A stretch of 64,000 nt of DNA, from positions 372,001-436,000 of the forward strand of contig NZ_FWYB01000003.1 in assembly GCF_900176505.1 (NCBI RefSeq), read 5' to 3'. Of the stretch, positions 35,787 through 44,137 are shown piece by piece. The notes beneath the pieces are model-generated. The model ran no database searches and was not told the DNA's origin. It saw only the letters and a program-made list of their open reading frames with translations. Every line of letters begins with the position of its first letter. Positions within the stretch are counted from its first letter, which is position 1. The translations under genes were made by a program, and so were the position numbers. This DNA is from Pedobacter nyackensis (GTDB lineage: Bacteria; Bacteroidota; Bacteroidia; Sphingobacteriales; Sphingobacteriaceae).

Positions 35787-38321
35787 ATGTTTTTTCAAAT
35801 TATAACTTTAAATCGTAATGTTGTACATCCTGTGTTGTTTGTGCTCATGACCTTTTTCTCATTAAAGTCGCTTGGACAAACCTCCGTTAAGGGGGTGATT
35901 AAAGATAAATTTACCGGACAGCCAATTCCTGCAGTTTCTATCTCATTTTCAGGCATTGGTGGTGGGACTATTTCCGATAAGGATGGTTTTTTTCAGATTC
36001 GTATCAGCAAAACAATAAAGAGTCTTGTTTTTTCGGCTGTAGGCTATAAAAAATTACAGTATTCAATATCGGTAAAAGAATCTCCTTATTTAAATATAGA
36101 ACTTGATGAATCCAGCAATAATCTTGATGGGGTGAGTATTGTTGGGGCGAAGAAACCAAAATATCGTAATAAGAATAATGAGGCGGTTGAGTTAATCCGC
36201 CAGGTTATTGAGCATAGAGATAAAAATCGGAATAAGCAAGACAGCACCGTAGTGTTTAATCAATACGAAAAGCTAAACATGTCTTTGAATATGGGCGCTA
36301 AGGAGATTTCTACTTCCTCTTTTTTACGAAAATTCCCTTTTTTAATAAGTACGGCTGATACCATTAAGCTACCTGGGAGGGCATTAATTCCTTTGTTTAT
36401 GCGCGAAAGGCTAACTATGCGTCAGGAAACCAAAGATCATTTGGATGATAAATCGGTGATGCTGAATGAGAAGCAGTCCAGGTTTGATCAGGCTTTTGAT
36501 GAGGATGGTATTGATGAATATCTCAACCATATTTATCAGCATGTGGATGTTTATGAACATGATATTGCCTTGGGAAGTCAGCGCTTTTTAAGCCCGATTT
36601 CGTCCCTCGCACCTGAATTTTATAAGTACTTTATAACGGATACGATTAAAGGGAAGGTTAATGTTGTTCGGTTGGCTTTTAGTCCGAGAAATAAACAGGA
36701 TCAGCTATTTATGGGCGAAATGCTTATTCCCCTGGATGGGAATTATGCAGTAAGCAGTGTTACACTTTATCTGAATAAAGCTATTAATATCAATTGGGTA
36801 AACGATTTTCAGGTAACTGTAGGGTACAAAAGGGACCAGAAGGGACAGTACTATATCTCCCAAAGTACGACAGCGATGGATTTGGGGCTTTTTAAAGGTA
36901 AGCATAGTCTTTATGGTGTACGTACGTTGTTGACTACAGATTACAGGCTAGGTAATAAGGGTGTTGTATTTCCTGCTCCTAAATCTCTTTCGCAGATAAA
37001 GAAGAGCTCGAATAGTTTTGAGCGACCAGTTTCATTGTCCTCGATAGAAATAAATGCATACAAGAATATCGACAGTCTGAAAGAGTCTCCCAGGTTTAAA
37101 CGCTTTATGCGGGTTACGGCTTTGGTACTTACAGGTTTTCATAAGGCAGGGCCGGTAGATATTGGCCCGGTATCATCATTTTATAGTTTTAACAATGTTG
37201 AAGGAACCAGGCTTCGGTTGAGCGGACGGACAAATGAAGATTTTAGCAGTAAAGTTATATTAGATGCGGGAGTGGCTTATGGGCTTAAGGATAAGGAATG
37301 GAAACATTCGGTAGGGTTAATCTACTCGTTTAAGCCGGAAGGTGTTCTCCAGTTTCCGATGAATGTAATTACGGTACGTAGCAGTTATGAAACTCAAATT
37401 CCAGGTCAGGATCTGAGTTTTATAGAAGAGGATAATTTCTTGTTGTCGTTTAAAAGAGGGGTGGATGATAAACGCTTGTATAACCGAAAATGGACTGCAG
37501 AGTATTTTCGTGAACTGGAAAGCCACATTTCTTTTCGTTTAGGTTTAAGGAGTCAGGGACTTACTCCAGCGGGTGGATTGATATTTCAACCGGAATCGGG
37601 CGCTCCAGCCGTTCGTAAACTTCAATTATCTGAGCTTACTTCTGAGTTAAGATGGGCGCCTAAGGAACAGTTTTATCAGGGGAAACGTTTCCGTCGCCTT
37701 ATTAAAAATGGATACCCTGTATTTTCTTTAAGAGCTTCCGCTGCATTTAAGGGATTCTTGCAAGGTGATTATTCCTTTCAGAATGTATCGCTGAACATCT
37801 TTAAAAGGTTGTACCTGGCTCCTTTTGGTTATTCGGATGTAATTGTTGAGGGGGGGATGATATTCGGTAAAGTTCCTTTCCCATTGTTGGCCATCCATAA
37901 AGCCAATCAAACTTATTCTTATCAGATTCAGTCTTACAACCTGATGAATTTTATGGAGTTCATGAGCGATAAATATGCCAATATCAATATAGATCATTCA
38001 TTAAATGGTTTAGTTCTGAACAAAATGCCATTGATTAAAAAACTACAACTTCGGGAGGTGTTTTCTTTAAAAGTGCTTTATGGTGGCATTTCTCCAAAGA
38101 ACAAGCCTGAAAATGATTCGGAGCTTTACCGCTTTGCTACAAATAAGGAAGGCGTTCAAACTTCATTTGGATTGGGTAAGACACCTTATGTGGAGGGAAG
38201 TGTCGGACTTTCAAATATCTTTAAGTTGCTGAGGGTTGATTACGTTAGACGTTTCACTTATCTGGACAATCCCAATGTGTCAAAATCAGGAATCAGGGCA
38301 AGGATACACCTAGATTTCTAA
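35787..38321 (+). CDS. DUF5686 outer-membrane protein with carboxypeptidase-regulatory-like domain (2)
   Basis: An 844-residue relative of the preceding divergent gene product with the same plan: signal region to about 31 (KSLGQ), carboxypeptidase-regulatory-like domain (about 33-120), then DUF5686 with many alternating beta segments, ending in an aromatic residue (HLDF). The two share architecture but little close sequence identity by eye, so they are old paralogues, not a fresh duplication. Function is unknown. Confidence 0.88.
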   Translation: MFFQIITLNRNVVHPVLFVLMTFFSLKSLGQTSVKGVIKDKFTGQPIPAVSISFSGIGGGTISDKDGFFQIRISKTIKSLVFSAVGYKKLQYSISVKESPYLNIELDESSNNLDGVSIVGAKKPKYRNKNNEAVELIRQVIEHRDKNRNKQDSTVVFNQYEKLNMSLNMGAKEISTSSFLRKFPFLISTADTIKLPGRALIPLFMRERLTMRQETKDHLDDKSVMLNEKQSRFDQAFDEDGIDEYLNHIYQHVDVYEHDIALGSQRFLSPISSLAPEFYKYFITDTIKGKVNVVRLAFSPRNKQDQLFMGEMLIPLDGNYAVSSVTLYLNKAININWVNDFQVTVGYKRDQKGQYYISQSTTAMDLGLFKGKHSLYGVRTLLTTDYRLGNKGVVFPAPKSLSQIKKSSNSFERPVSLSSIEINAYKNIDSLKESPRFKRFMRVTALVLTGFHKAGPVDIGPVSSFYSFNNVEGTRLRLSGRTNEDFSSKVILDAGVAYGLKDKEWKHSVGLIYSFKPEGVLQFPMNVITVRSSYETQIPGQDLSFIEEDNFLLSFKRGVDDKRLYNRKWTAEYFRELESHISFRLGLRSQGLTPAGGLIFQPESGAPAVRKLQLSELTSELRWAPKEQFYQGKRFRRLIKNGYPVFSLRASAAFKGFLQGDYSFQNVSLNIFKRLYLAPFGYSDVIVEGGMIFGKVPFPLLAIHKANQTYSYQIQSYNLMNFMEFMSDKYANINIDHSLNGLVLNKMPLIKKLQLREVFSLKVLYGGISPKNKPENDSELYRFATNKEGVQTSFGLGKTPYVEGSVGLSNIFKLLRVDYVRRFTYLDNPNVSKSGIRARIHLDF

Positions 38322-38361
38322 AAACACTTATTAAGGTTACCTCCCAAACTGGGGAATTGTA

Positions 38362-38369
38362 TAACTTTG
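38362..38369 (+). promoter_or_regulatory. -7 box of kbl
   Basis: TAACTTTG fits TAnnTTTG and ends 21 bases before the ATG at 38391. It overlaps a possible upstream TTG start at 38367, which argues against that longer form. Confidence 0.5.
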
Positions 38370-38390
38370 GCTGTATCAAATTATAATATT

Positions 38391-39578
38391 ATGTATAAAA
38401 CATTACAGCCGGTTCTTCAACAAGAGCTAGACCAGATAGAAAAGGACGGTTTATATAAACGTGAGCGCATTATTGTTACGCCTCAGGGTGCAGACATAAA
38501 AGTAAGCACCGGTCAGGAAGTGATCAATTTTTGTGCAAATAATTATTTGGGACTGTCATCAGACCCTCGTGTTACTGATGCTGCAAAAAAGGCTATTGAT
38601 AAATATGGTTACGGAATGTCGTCTGTGCGCTTTATTTGCGGTACACAAGATGTGCATAAAGAATTGGAAGCAAAGCTTTCTAAGTTTTTAGGTACTGAAG
38701 ATACCATTTTATATGCTGCAGCCTTTGATGCGAATGGAGGTGTTTTTGAGCCTTTGTTTAACGATCAGGATGCAATTATATCAGATGAACTGAACCACGC
38801 TTCAATTATTGATGGCGTACGTTTGTGTAAAGCAAAACGTTTCAGGTATAAAAATGCTGATATGGCTGATTTGGAGCAACAATTGATCGCTGCAAAGGAT
38901 GCCAGACATCGTATTATAGTAACTGATGGCGCGTTTTCTATGGATGGGGTAATCGCTCCATTAGATAAGATCTGTGATTTGGCTGATAAATATGAAGCGT
39001 TGGTGATGATCGATGAGTCGCACTGTACCGGTTTTATCGGAAAAACAGGCCGCGGAACTCATGAACATTTTAATGTGATGAATAGGGTTGATATCATTAC
39101 CGGTACTTTAGGTAAGGCGCTTGGTGGTGCATCAGGTGGTTTTACCGCGGGTAAGAAAGAAATTATCGATATGCTACGCCAGCGCTCACGCCCATATTTA
39201 TTTTCAAATACATTGGCTCCTGCAATTGCCGGTGCTTCTGTTGCGGTATTGGATATGCTAAGTGAGACGACTGATTTGAGAGATAAATTAGAGCAAAACA
39301 CAAAATATTTCCGCGAGAAAATGACTGAAGCCGGCTTCGACATCAAGCCAGGGGTACATCCAATTGTGCCTGTGATGTTATATGATGCGAAACTTGCTCA
39401 GGAGTTTGCTGCAAAAATGCTGGATGAAGGTATTTATGTAATTGGTTTTTACTATCCTGTGGTTGGTCAGGGCAAGGCACGTATCCGTGTTCAGTTGTCT
39501 GCCGCACACGAAATGCATCACCTGGATAAAGCAATAGCTGCTTTTACAAAGGTAGGTAAAGCACTAGGTGTAATATAA
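38391..39578 (+). CDS. kbl: Glycine C-acetyltransferase (2-amino-3-ketobutyrate CoA ligase)
   Basis: A 395-residue PLP enzyme of the alpha-oxoamine synthase family that splits 2-amino-3-oxobutyrate with CoA into glycine and acetyl-CoA. The PLP lysine is in [10 protein letters not shown], the Asp-Glu of the cofactor site is in [11 protein letters not shown], and the N-terminal [10 protein letters not shown] and C-terminal [12 protein letters not shown] segments are typical. The start [10 protein letters not shown] agrees with the family. A sphingolipid-type serine palmitoyltransferase is a relative in this phylum, but the close match to Kbl text and tdh in the same window favour Kbl. Confidence 0.93.
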   Translation: MYKTLQPVLQQELDQIEKDGLYKRERIIVTPQGADIKVSTGQEVINFCANNYLGLSSDPRVTDAAKKAIDKYGYGMSSVRFICGTQDVHKELEAKLSKFLGTEDTILYAAAFDANGGVFEPLFNDQDAIISDELNHASIIDGVRLCKAKRFRYKNADMADLEQQLIAAKDARHRIIVTDGAFSMDGVIAPLDKICDLADKYEALVMIDESHCTGFIGKTGRGTHEHFNVMNRVDIITGTLGKALGGASGGFTAGKKEIIDMLRQRSRPYLFSNTLAPAIAGASVAVLDMLSETTDLRDKLEQNTKYFREKMTEAGFDIKPGVHPIVPVMLYDAKLAQEFAAKMLDEGIYVIGFYYPVVGQGKARIRVQLSAAHEMHHLDKAIAAFTKVGKALGVI

Positions 39579-39586
39579 ATTATAAT

Positions 39587-39639
39587 ACCGGGTTCATTTT
39601 CCTGCTTGTAACATCTGGCAAGTTGATTTTGAACCCGGT
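39587..39639 (+). terminator. Long hairpin between kbl and pheS
   Basis: ACCGGGTTCA (39587-39596) pairs perfectly with TGAACCCGGT (39630-39639); the 33-base loop can form an inner CTTG/CAAG stem. It starts 8 bases after the kbl stop. The following CTATATAAAAATATT has no clean U run. Confidence 0.6.
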
Positions 39640-39667
39640 CTATATAAAAATATTATATAAATTGCTG

Positions 39668-39675
39668 TATATTTG
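39668..39675 (+). promoter_or_regulatory. -7 box of pheS, very close to the start codon
   Basis: TATATTTG is a full match to TAnnTTTG and ends only 5 bases before the ATG at 39681, so the transcript would have almost no leader. No -33 TTG is seen. Confidence 0.45.
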
Positions 39676-39680
39676 ACCCC

Positions 39681-40718
39681 ATGTTACAAGATAAGATAAC
39701 ACAGTATACTGCAGAGATCAACGCTTTTTCTACAGCGAATGCCGACGAATTAGAACAATTCCGCATAAAATTCCTTGGTACAAAAGGAATAATCAAAGAT
39801 ATTTTTGATGAGTTTAAAGCTGTTTCACCTGAGGAGAAAAGATCCCTGGGGAAGGTTTTAAATGAATTTAAGCAATTGGCAGAAGCTAAATACCAAACGC
39901 TTAAAGAACAGAGTGAGGTAGCTGATACTTCGACAGATTCTGGCTTAGACTTAACTTTGCCGGGTGAAGGTTTCGAAGTGGGTTCGCGTCATCCTTTGGC
40001 ATTGGTAAGAAGAGAGATTATTGAGATTTTCAATAAACTTGGATTTGTGGTTGCTGAAGGACCAGAGATTGAAGATGACTGGCATAATTTCTCCGCTTTA
40101 AACTTCCCTGAAGAACATCCTGCGCGTGATATGCAGGATACATTCTTTATCAGAAAAGGTGGAGAGAATGGTGATATCGCATTGCGTACACATACTTCTT
40201 CCGTTCAGGTGAGAATGATGGAAGCAGGAAAACCACCATTCAGAGCAATCATGCCAGGACGTGTTTATCGTAATGAAGCAATCTCGGCAAGAGCACATTG
40301 CTTTTTTCACCAGGTAGAAGGTTTGTACGTAGATGAGAACGTGTCTTTTGCTGATTTAAAGCAGACGTTGTTCTATTTTGTTCAGGAACTTTATGGTGAA
40401 GGTACTAAAGTGCGTTTCCGCCCATCTTACTTTCCATTTACAGAGCCATCAGCAGAGATGGATATTTCTTGTACAATTTGTAAAGGTGATGGCTGCCAGA
40501 TGTGTAAGCATAGTGGCTGGGTAGAGATACTAGGCTGTGGCATGGTTGATCCTAATGTTTTGGATAATTGTAATATTGATAGTAAAAAATATAGTGGATT
40601 CGCATTTGGAATGGGTATCGAGCGTATTGCAAACTTGAAATTTGAAATAAAAGATTTACGCTTGTTCTCTGAAAATGATGCAAGATTTTTAAAGCAATAT
40701 AAAACTTCATTGATTTAA
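39681..40718 (+). CDS. pheS: Phenylalanyl-tRNA synthetase alpha subunit
   Basis: The 345-residue catalytic subunit that charges tRNA-Phe with phenylalanine, as a heterotetramer with PheT. The N-terminal coiled-coil arm (1-90) is followed by the class II core: motif 1 near 105-145, motif 2 with RVYRNEAISARAHCFFHQVEG region, and motif 3 with GFAFGMGIERIANL near 315. Length is normal. pheT is not adjacent, as is usual in this phylum. The next gene begins on the last base of the stop codon. Confidence 0.97.
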   Translation: MLQDKITQYTAEINAFSTANADELEQFRIKFLGTKGIIKDIFDEFKAVSPEEKRSLGKVLNEFKQLAEAKYQTLKEQSEVADTSTDSGLDLTLPGEGFEVGSRHPLALVRREIIEIFNKLGFVVAEGPEIEDDWHNFSALNFPEEHPARDMQDTFFIRKGGENGDIALRTHTSSVQVRMMEAGKPPFRAIMPGRVYRNEAISARAHCFFHQVEGLYVDENVSFADLKQTLFYFVQELYGEGTKVRFRPSYFPFTEPSAEMDISCTICKGDGCQMCKHSGWVEILGCGMVDPNVLDNCNIDSKKYSGFAFGMGIERIANLKFEIKDLRLFSENDARFLKQYKTSLI

Positions 40719-41134
40719 TGAAGCGTATTTCCGGCATACTTTTGTTGGTTTTGGCGTTGATAGGATGTGGTAAAGAGAACCTGGTGATCCCTAATGTGCC
40801 GGTTAACTTTAGTGCACAGCTAACGGATCCAAGACTGATCAGGTTGAGTAGTCCGGGTGGTGCAGTTTCTTTTGATAACTACGGAGTTGCTGGTATAGTG
40901 ATATATCGGACGCTTAGTGGTGGCTATGTGGCTTACGACAGATGCAGTACCGTTAATCCGGAAAAAAGATGCGCTGTAACGCTGGATGACCCGAGTTTTA
41001 CGGTGACAGATAAGTGTTCAGGTGCAAAATACCTGCTGGAAGATGGCACTCCTGCTAAAGCGCCAGCCGAGGTATCGTTGAAAAAGTACAATACGTTTAT
41101 TGCAGGGAATAATACCATACATGTAACCAATTAA
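40718..41134 (+). CDS. Rieske-like lipoprotein lacking the cluster histidines
   Basis: A 138-residue lipoprotein: the type II signal ends LIGC (Cys17). The remaining domain has the spacing of a small Rieske fold: a first loop YDRCSTVN, a second loop DKCSGAKYLLEDGTP, then AKAPAEVSLKKY and the closing IHVTN strands. In true Rieske proteins each loop gives one Cys and one His to a [2Fe-2S] cluster; here both histidine positions are Thr/Gly-Ala, so normal cluster binding is unlikely. A third Cys (RCAV) is present. It overlaps the pheS stop by one base and the TetR start by one base, so the three genes are coupled. Confidence 0.72.
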   Translation: MKRISGILLLVLALIGCGKENLVIPNVPVNFSAQLTDPRLIRLSSPGGAVSFDNYGVAGIVIYRTLSGGYVAYDRCSTVNPEKRCAVTLDDPSFTVTDKCSGAKYLLEDGTPAKAPAEVSLKKYNTFIAGNNTIHVTN

Positions 41135-41709
41135 TGGAACCAGAAAAAATAAAAGAAAGCATAGTTAGGGCTGCTAAAGAGTTGTTCAGGAAGTACGGTT
41201 ATCATAAAACAAGTGTTAATGAAATCGCCAGAAAGGCTCGCATAGCCAAAGCTACCATATATAAGTATTTCGAAAGCAAGGAGCAGATACTGGATGCCAT
41301 ATTAATGGATTATCTGGATTTGAACCTGCATGAAATATTAAAAAATAAAGCCCAGTTTGCTGATGAGGAAGAACACCTGAAAGCACTGGTTATGAAAACC
41401 TGCAGACTTACCTATACGGTTTGCAATGAGTTTATTGGTTGGGATTTTGTGCGTGAGAATGCAAACTCGCAGGAGTTTTTGAAGCATCTGTCTGATCAAC
41501 TGGAATCACTTCTGCTTTCTGCTTACCTTGAGCTTGATCATTTTAAAAATCATCCTTCTCGCAGGGAAGGACTTGCATTTTTACTAAAAGCCAGTAAAAA
41601 TATTGTGTTTTCTTTCGCGTTCACATCCGTTAGCGATTCAGACGTTCGCAAGAACTTTGTCAGTTTTCAGAAAGAATTGCTTCCTTTCTTAGTAAAAGCA
41701 GCTTTATAA
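41134..41709 (+). CDS. TetR/AcrR family transcription regulator
   Basis: A 191-residue regulator. The N-terminal TetR helix-turn-helix is at about 10-56, with YGYHKTSVNEIARKA and the recognition helix KATIYKYFESKEQ. The C-terminal ligand domain is not assignable. The start ATG overlaps the previous stop, so it is made with the Rieske-like lipoprotein. Its target is not evident; no efflux gene is near. Confidence 0.93.
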   Translation: MEPEKIKESIVRAAKELFRKYGYHKTSVNEIARKARIAKATIYKYFESKEQILDAILMDYLDLNLHEILKNKAQFADEEEHLKALVMKTCRLTYTVCNEFIGWDFVRENANSQEFLKHLSDQLESLLLSAYLELDHFKNHPSRREGLAFLLKASKNIVFSFAFTSVSDSDVRKNFVSFQKELLPFLVKAAL

Positions 41710-41715
41710 AACGTA

Positions 41716-41739
41716 CTGCCAGTTAAAATTAATTGGCAG
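41716..41739 (+). terminator. Terminator after the TetR gene
   Basis: CTGCCAGTTAA and TTAATTGGCAG form an 11-bp stem with one G-T pair and a 2-base gap in the middle, 6 bases after the stop, followed by ATTTCTTT. Confidence 0.65.
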
Positions 41740-41824
41740 ATTTCTTTACATAACTTTAATATATACCGATTCGGTTTTTGGTCTAAAATAGGCTACCTTT
41801 GTTGCGTTATCATACTTTAGCACA

Positions 41825-41935
41825 ATGAGTAGAGAGGTTTTAGAAATTTCGGTGTTGGTAGAAGAGAAGTTTGATGTGAAATTTGATTTGGAAGAAGGTC
41901 TTTTGGGAATAATCCTTAGCTTCTTTAGCAAGTAA
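41825..41935 (+). CDS. Possible 36-residue small protein
   Basis: A short frame from ATG to TAA begins 23 bases after a TACCTTTG box at 41794-41801 and encodes an acidic N-terminal part (MSREVLEISVLVEEKFDVKF) and a hydrophobic end (LLGIILSFFSK). No family is recognised. It could be a small membrane-associated protein or a leader peptide; it could also be chance. Confidence 0.3.
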   Translation: MSREVLEISVLVEEKFDVKFDLEEGLLGIILSFFSK

Positions 41936-42075
41936 GATTTGGTGTCTTTATCTCTGGTTCGAATGTTGCATTCTGCGGCAATAGGGATGTTCTGTGTTTG
42001 GAAATAAAGAAAGTACCCGGTACTTCAAGAATAACAGAATGACGAAAGGGGTATGAACAAATAGAAAAAAACCTG

Positions 42076-42083
42076 TATTTTTG
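42076..42083 (+). promoter_or_regulatory. -7 box of rlmD
   Basis: TATTTTTG fits TAnnTTTG, 7 bases before the ATG at 42091; again a very short leader is implied. No TTG at -33. Confidence 0.4.
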
Positions 42084-42090
42084 CAAAATA

Positions 42091-43545
42091 ATGAGTAGAA
42101 ATAGAAAAGCCGGAACGGTAACCATCATTCCTAATTTAAGTATTATTGATATTGCCGAAGAAGGTAAAGGTGTAGGTAAAGCTGATGAGCTTGTTGTTTT
42201 TGTAGAAAAAGCCGTGCCGGGCGATGTGGCAGATGTACGCATCGTTAAAAAGAAAAAGAATCTTGCTGAAGCTGTAATTGAAACCCTTCATAAGAAGTCG
42301 GAATTAAGAACAGATCCTTTTTGTCAGCATTTTGGTACTTGTGGGGGTTGCAAATGGCAACACATGGAGTATGATGCTCAATTGAAATTTAAATATAAAA
42401 ATGTAGAGGCCGCCTTACAACGCCTTGCGAAGATAGATACCATCGGGATGGAGCCTATTCTGGGTTCTGCCGAAAATAAATACTATAGAAATAAGCTGGA
42501 ATATACTTTTTCTAATAAACGCTGGTTGAATAAGGAGGATATGGCAGAAAGGTCTGAAGAGACTGATGCCAGCAGCCCTAATCCGGACATGGAAATGAAT
42601 GCTCTTGGTTTTCATGTACCATTGCGTTTTGATAAAATATTAGATATTCAACATTGTTATTTACAAGCTGAGCCTTCTAATACGATCAGAAATCAGGTTA
42701 GAGATTACGCTTTAAAGGCGGGTCTGAGTTTTTATGATTTACGTAACCATGAAGGAAGTTTAAGAAATCTGATCATCCGTACTTCTTCAACCGGAGAAGT
42801 GATGGTAGTAGTTGTTTTTGCTTATGTTGAACAGGAGCAAATTAATGGTCTGATGGAGTATCTGAAAGGCACATTCCCGGAGATTACATCTTTGTTGTAT
42901 ATTGTTAATCAGAAAAAAAATGATACCATTTTTGATCAGGAAGTAATTACCTATGCTGGTAGAGACCATATTTTTGAGGATATGGAAGGCCTGAAGTTTA
43001 AAATTGGCGCAAAATCTTTTTATCAGACAAACTCTGATCAGGCTTATGAATTGTATAAAATTACAAAGGAGTTTGCCGGATTTGCGGGTGATGAACTGGT
43101 TTATGACCTTTATACCGGTGCCGGTACCATTGCTAATTTCGTAGCACGTAGTGTAAAACAGGTAGTTGGAATTGAATATGTACCTACAGCCATTGAGGAT
43201 GCGAAGTTTAACTCTAATCTAAATGAGATTGACAATACGATTTTCTATGCAGGTGATATGAAAGATATCCTGACGAGGGAATTTATTGCTGAACATGGTA
43301 AACCTGATGTGGTGATTACCGATCCGCCAAGAGCAGGAATGCATGCTGACGTTGTAGTGCGATTGTTGGAGATGGAAGCAGGTAAAATTGTTTATGTAAG
43401 CTGTAATGCTGCTACACAAGCCCGTGATCTGGCCTTGCTTAAGGAAAAATATGATGTAGTACGGATTAAGCCTGTTGATATGTTTCCACATACACAGCAT
43501 GTTGAAAACGTAGTGTTATTAAAGTTTAGAGGAATACAATCCTAA
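42091..43545 (+). CDS. rlmD: 23S rRNA (uracil-C5)-methyltransferase RlmD/RumA family
   Basis: A 484-residue methyltransferase that puts a methyl group on a uracil C5 of 23S rRNA (U1939 in E. coli). A TRAM domain (about 10-65) precedes the iron-sulfur ligands CQHFGTCGGCKW near 80-92. The SAM domain shows YTGAGTIANF, VITDPPRAGMHAD and the catalytic Cys in VYVSCNAATQARD near 447. An insertion around 155-180 is acidic. The family also includes tRNA U54 enzymes; the Fe-S ligands fit RlmD best. Confidence 0.93.
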   Translation: MSRNRKAGTVTIIPNLSIIDIAEEGKGVGKADELVVFVEKAVPGDVADVRIVKKKKNLAEAVIETLHKKSELRTDPFCQHFGTCGGCKWQHMEYDAQLKFKYKNVEAALQRLAKIDTIGMEPILGSAENKYYRNKLEYTFSNKRWLNKEDMAERSEETDASSPNPDMEMNALGFHVPLRFDKILDIQHCYLQAEPSNTIRNQVRDYALKAGLSFYDLRNHEGSLRNLIIRTSSTGEVMVVVVFAYVEQEQINGLMEYLKGTFPEITSLLYIVNQKKNDTIFDQEVITYAGRDHIFEDMEGLKFKIGAKSFYQTNSDQAYELYKITKEFAGFAGDELVYDLYTGAGTIANFVARSVKQVVGIEYVPTAIEDAKFNSNLNEIDNTIFYAGDMKDILTREFIAEHGKPDVVITDPPRAGMHADVVVRLLEMEAGKIVYVSCNAATQARDLALLKEKYDVVRIKPVDMFPHTQHVENVVLLKFRGIQS

Positions 43546-43558
43546 TATTTTTTTAGAG

Positions 43559-43963
43559 ATGGATATAGAAGAATTATTGCCGCAACAGCCGGAAGGTGGC
43601 AAAGCAGAGCAAAAGAAGAGCCCATTGGTAAGCCTGGAAAAAGACCTTGAATTATATGCAGACTCTTTGAAAGAGGTTGCTATTGAAATTAAAGTTGAAG
43701 GCATTTCTGCTAATCCGATTTTTATTGCACACCAGCATACTGTAAGTATCGGTGAGGTGATTTTGGACAGGAAGGAATTAAATACTGAGTGGACCATTCA
43801 AGTATCCACTTTGGAGGAGTTTGTACAAAAAGGAATTATTAATCCGGAGAAAAAGACATTGTTCCTGAAAAGCTATAAAAAGCCGGAAGACTATATGTGC
43901 GTATTTGTGATTGTTCCCGAAGGTGCTAATTTTATTTACTATCCTTATAAGGCCAAAGGATAA
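43559..43963 (+). CDS. Conserved hypothetical protein, 134 residues
   Basis: No family recognised. It has no signal peptide, membrane segment or cysteine-rich motif apart from a single Cys near the end (DYMCVFVIVPEG). The first 35 residues are charged and probably flexible (Gln/Glu/Lys-rich), the rest alternates like a small alpha/beta domain ending IYYPYKAKG. It starts 13 bases after rlmD, so the two are likely co-transcribed, and its last codons and stop are inside a perfect hairpin. Confidence 0.75.
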   Translation: MDIEELLPQQPEGGKAEQKKSPLVSLEKDLELYADSLKEVAIEIKVEGISANPIFIAHQHTVSIGEVILDRKELNTEWTIQVSTLEEFVQKGIINPEKKTLFLKSYKKPEDYMCVFVIVPEGANFIYYPYKAKG

Positions 43964-43973
43964 GCCTTTGGCC
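43951..43973 (+). terminator. Hairpin across the stop codon of the 134-residue gene
   Basis: GGCCAAAGG (43951-43959) and CCTTTGGCC (43965-43973) pair perfectly with a 5-base loop. The stop TAA is at 43961-43963, in the loop. No U run follows (TATAAAAAAG), so it may stabilise the 3' end more than terminate. Confidence 0.6.
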
Positions 43974-44085
43974 TATAAAAAAGAAATCCCTATCCGGGCA
44001 AACATGGATAAGGACTACTAAAAACTACCAATTAGACATCGCTACCGCTGAAAGGTTTCATGATTCAGAAAATATTTTTAAATAT

Positions 44086-44115
44086 TTGAATATGAATCTT
44101 AAAATCGTTCTTTTG
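44086..44115 (+). promoter_or_regulatory. Likely promoter of the PyrR-like gene
   Basis: TTG at 44086-44088, then 19 bases, then TTCTTTTG at 44108-44115 (one mismatch to TAnnTTTG). Spacing fits the Bacteroidota consensus and the ATG is at 44138. Confidence 0.5.
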
Positions 44116-44137
44116 TAGCATAGAAATAAGGCAAAAA

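Larger units (their letters stand above)
41710..42090. other. 381-base gap with terminator, promoter boxes and a small frame
   Basis: It holds the TetR terminator (41716-41739), a TACCTTTG box (41794-41801), a 36-codon frame (41825-41935) and the rlmD -7 box (42076-42083). A segment near 42010-42040 contains GTACCCGGTAC, a short palindrome. Nothing else is recognised. Confidence 0.5.

Noticed and set aside
41940..42060. Possible dispersed repeat or remnant of a gene before rlmD
   Set aside because: Only weak similarity of short words to palindromic repeats, with no paired arms.
43987..44014. TCCCTATCC/GGATAAGGA hairpin as a terminator
   Set aside because: It has one mismatch, no U run, and lies after an already adequate hairpin.
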